From positions 1 to 8,291 of the forward strand of contig JAOAPG010000098.1 of assembly GCA_025462785.1 (NCBI GenBank): 8,291 nucleotides of DNA, written 5' to 3'. The number at the start of each line of letters is the position of its first letter. Positions within the stretch are counted from its first letter, which is position 1. This DNA is from Acidobacteriaceae bacterium. GTDB taxonomy: Bacteria > Acidobacteriota > Terriglobia > Terriglobales > Acidobacteriaceae. This document shows, one piece after another, positions 5,787-8,291 of the stretch. The position numbers and the translations under genes are program-made. A model generated the notes under the pieces. The model had not been told where the DNA came from. It made no database searches and saw nothing but the letters and a program-made list of their open reading frames with translations.

Positions 5787-8291
5787 CTATTTTTTCCGCC
5801 GCCGGATTCTCACGTAAAAGCTCACAATGCCGTTCTGGTCGCGCAGTCCAACAACAGATACATTGCTGGAAATGTTATATACACCCTGAATGATCTGCTG
5901 TGAGGTCTGAGATATGTCAGTGCTGTAGGTGAGGGTCAGGTTGTCCTTCACCTGCTCTTCGATCGTCACAGCTGGGGAATTGGTGATGGGCGAGGTTGCG
6001 GTCTGAAGCCCGTGCGGATCAAACCTTATATGACTTACTCCGAAGAGCCTTTCTGCGCGGTTGCTGACCGTCGCATTCAGGGCAGCGGAGAGAATAGCGT
6101 TCGAGGTGTCTTGGCTAAAACTAGATTGACTACTCTGCTGTTGAGCAGTTGTCTGGGACGTCTGGTTAGTTTGTCCAAAAGCAAGAAGCGCAACTATATC
6201 TGCAGTGGGCAGAGGCGGTTCCGAACGATACGTCAGACTGAGAGTGTCAACTCTGCCATTCAGATTTAGCATGATGTCATAATCGCGAACGTGAGTGGAC
6301 GCCTGCAGATCAAGGACCGGAGCGGTTGCCACGGGATTTGTAAATGTCACATCCCCCCGCTCCAATTGATATTTGGTGCCGTTAAAATATACTTCGCCTT
6401 CGATCACGTCTGCTCGGCCCAGTAAAACTGCTTTGGCCGCGGTGCCTCGCACCTGTAAATCAGCATCTCCAGAGAGCCGGACCACGGCTGTCTGCATCTG
6501 TAACTCTGGGGTAGTTACGACGTGCACATTGAGCCGAATTCGATTCAGCAAGGGATTCGTCTGAGGCAAACTGGTAGTCTGCGCGGTGCGCTCCAGGTAC
6601 GCTCCGAAATCAAAACCAGGAGTGATAGCCAGCTTGTTAACCGTGATGTCCCCGGAAAGCGTAGAAGCGCTGGAAGTGCCGAGCCAATGCAGATCGGCGT
6701 CGGCCGTTGAACTCACCCCCGGTGGATAGCGGAGCCGCACACCCCGGCCCTGTACCGAGAGATCAAAGCTGAGCTGGCGATTAAACGCTGTAGCGTTTCC
6801 ATCAAAAGTTACTACTCCTCCACCAGTGTGCGCTGTCAGAGTTTCGATCTGCACCCTGTTCTGATTGAAGATGAGTGTGCCGTTGATATCGCTCAAGGCA
6901 CTTGGCAGGTCTATGTGCGCGATTGACCCATTCGCGATCTGCAACTTCCCTTGCGTGGTAGGTTGGGATATGCTTCCGGCTAGCGCTGCATCGACTGTCA
7001 CCATTCCAGCGGAAGTGAAGTCGGGATTGAATCCTTGAATGACTTGCAGATTTACATGGCCGTTCACATGAAAGTCGAGCCTCTGTTCGCCAGTTAGCTG
7101 CACGGAACCTTTGGCCGACAGATCCGTGTTTTCTCCGACGAGGTGGAACTGATTAAGACGGAAATATTGTTCCGACATGGAGAACTGCACTGGTCCGTCA
7201 TTCCGGACTTTTATATTTTCCAGGTCTGCGAAAAGATCGCTCAAATTTCCATTCAAACTGAGTTCATGAGGCCGACGAAGCGGCCCCTGCAGCTGCACAT
7301 CTCCGGCCACCGCTGAATGACCGGTTACTTTTCTCTTGAGATAAGTCCTCAGCAAAGGATCTACATTCAAGTGATTGAAGTGCATGTCGAGGGTTGACGG
7401 CCAATCTCCTCGCAGAAGCACATCGCCGTCCACAAGGAGCTCCGAGTCCTTAAATTGTGAACGGCCGGTCAGATGAAGTTTCGCCCCTTCCGTGACACCG
7501 TTGATTGTGAAATCTCCGACGTTGTCGTGGTCGAGAGAAAGATTTCGTAATCTGAATTCCGCGTTGATAATGGGCTCCTCGAGAGTCCCTGAGCTATGCA
7601 GGGTGGCGTCCATGCGTCCGTCGACCTGCAAACGGGTAGACTGCAATTGGGGCACATGCGCGAGATCAAAGTTGGTACCCGTCAGGTCGACACGAAAGGC
7701 CTGAGTAGCGGGAACGTATGTTGCAGCACCAGCTATGCGTACGTCACCGCTTGCGAGTGTCGCGTCTGTCAGTGAGACTTGGCCACCACCTAGTGCAATG
7801 TTTGCGTCCAACCGATCGACATCATTGCCGGCGACAACCGCTTTAGTAAGCTGAACCTTCCCTTCTGCATGAGGATCTGACCTAGTGCCTCGAGCATGTA
7901 ACGACAGACCCAGGCTGCCCTTAATAGGATAGTTGTAGCCGAGAAGACCAAGAAATTCGCTCATCTCGCCGCCTTGTACGGCTACATTAGCGCTGAATGG
8001 GTTATCTGACTCGAACGTTCCGTTGCTCAATGAAGCATTTAGATCGAAGTTGACAGCCTCTTTCCCATGGCGCAATGTGGCATTACGGACGATCAAACCG
8101 TGCTGAGAAAGGCGAACCTGCGCGACAAGGGAATCCCAGTGAAGTGGAGTGATAGGCGTGTTGGAAGAAATGGAGAGGAGTGAATCGAAATTCTGTGCCT
8201 GAAGATTGCCCGCCAGCATAATATCGGAAATCTTACCCAGCGCGATCCCATCAAATGAAACCGAGCCCTCTAGCCTTACAGGAATCCGGAA
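5787..8291 (-). CDS. tamB: TamB-family translocation and assembly module protein, C-terminal 834 residues
   Basis: TamB/AsmA-like proteins span the periplasm as a long beta-sheet groove. They are linked to outer-membrane protein assembly and to lipid transport between membranes. The frame runs off the right edge without a stop, so the N-terminal membrane anchor and much of the repeat region are missing; the ATG at 8219 is internal. Most of the chain is a run of short beta strands of the form Gly-X-hydrophobic-X-hydrophobic, as in this family. The conserved C-terminal TamB (DUF490) domain is clear: Gly-Glu-Val-Tyr-Phe-Asn-Gly followed by Gly-Asp-Val-Thr-Phe-Thr-Asn-Pro, then Leu-Pro-Thr-Ala-Asp-Ile-Val-Ala-Leu-Leu-Ala-Phe-Gly. 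The end contains Tyr-X-Ile-Ser-Ser-Asn-Val-Ser-Val-Val-Gly and a basic tail Arg-Arg-Arg-Lys-Lys. A Gln/Ser/Thr-rich stretch (6099-6176) interrupts the C-terminal domain. Its partner TamA/BamA is not in this window. Confidence 0.9.
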   Translation of the reverse strand, partial: FRIPVRLEGSVSFDGIALGKISDIMLAGNLQAQNFDSLLSISSNTPITPLHWDSLVAQVRLSQHGLIVRNATLRHGKEAVNFDLNASLSNGTFESDNPFSANVAVQGGEMSEFLGLLGYNYPIKGSLGLSLHARGTRSDPHAEGKVQLTKAVVAGNDVDRLDANIALGGGQVSLTDATLASGDVRIAGAATYVPATQAFRVDLTGTNFDLAHVPQLQSTRLQVDGRMDATLHSSGTLEEPIINAEFRLRNLSLDHDNVGDFTINGVTEGAKLHLTGRSQFKDSELLVDGDVLLRGDWPSTLDMHFNHLNVDPLLRTYLKRKVTGHSAVAGDVQLQGPLRRPHELSLNGNLSDLFADLENIKVRNDGPVQFSMSEQYFRLNQFHLVGENTDLSAKGSVQLTGEQRLDFHVNGHVNLQVIQGFNPDFTSAGMVTVDAALAGSISQPTTQGKLQIANGSIAHIDLPSALSDINGTLIFNQNRVQIETLTAHTGGGVVTFDGNATAFNRQLSFDLSVQGRGVRLRYPPGVSSTADADLHWLGTSSASTLSGDITVNKLAITPGFDFGAYLERTAQTTSLPQTNPLLNRIRLNVHVVTTPELQMQTAVVRLSGDADLQVRGTAAKAVLLGRADVIEGEVYFNGTKYQLERGDVTFTNPVATAPVLDLQASTHVRDYDIMLNLNGRVDTLSLTYRSEPPLPTADIVALLAFGQTNQTSQTTAQQQSSQSSFSQDTSNAILSAALNATVSNRAERLFGVSHIRFDPHGLQTATSPITNSPAVTIEEQVKDNLTLTYSTDISQTSQQIIQGVYNISSNVSVVGLRDQNGIVSFYVRIRRRKK
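6099..6176 (-). other. Gln/Ser/Thr-rich low-complexity segment within TamB
   Basis: About 26 residues composed mainly of Gln, Ser, Thr and Asn follow the conserved Leu-Leu-Ala-Phe-Gly motif of the TamB C-terminal domain. They precede the helix that begins Ala-Ile-Leu-Ser-Ala-Ala-Leu. It is probably a flexible loop at a site where the family varies in length. Confidence 0.6.

Overview
The window is 8.3 kb of a Gram-negative bacterial chromosome with moderate G+C. It carries six protein-coding genes and no RNA gene, mobile element or CRISPR array that I can see. A TamB-type envelope protein, a Tat-exported Ntn hydrolase, a di-heme peroxidase-like protein and futalosine-route menaquinone genes together suggest an Acidobacteriota (Terriglobia-like) genome. 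That assignment is an inference from gene content, not from a marker gene.

Layout. At the left edge, on the + strand, is the C-terminal end of a cytochrome c peroxidase-like protein (2-445). It faces a minus-strand glycosylasparaginase-family hydrolase (508-1749) across a 62-bp gap holding a 12-bp hairpin. Everything else also runs on the minus strand, so it is transcribed from right to left: tamB C-terminal part (5787-8291, cut by the window edge), pcm (5071-5742), a UbiA-family prenyltransferase, probably mqnP (4165-5046), aminofutalosine synthase mqnE (2998-4122), and then a two-part protein (1851-2885). Gaps from tamB to mqnE are about 20-45 bp, which suggests one transcript. The two-part gene follows after about 112 bp if its ATG start is right.

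The most interesting gene is the one at 1851-2885. Its first ~100 residues read as a ribosome hibernation factor (HPF/RaiA/YfiA) domain. The rest reads as an ECF-type sigma-70 factor, with region 2-like and region 4-like segments joined by an acidic linker. One polypeptide therefore seems to join a ribosome-binding domain to an RNA polymerase-binding factor. Some residues usually used for DNA contact in sigma region 2 look altered. A strong 7-bp inverted repeat built on GAGCTC lies just upstream of the preferred start.

How the genes may work together (inference): mqnP and mqnE supply steps of menaquinone synthesis, Pcm repairs damaged aspartyl residues, and TamB serves outer-membrane assembly or lipid transport. 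A hibernation-sigma fusion beside them could tie translation state or stationary-phase status to transcription, but nothing in the sequence proves this link.
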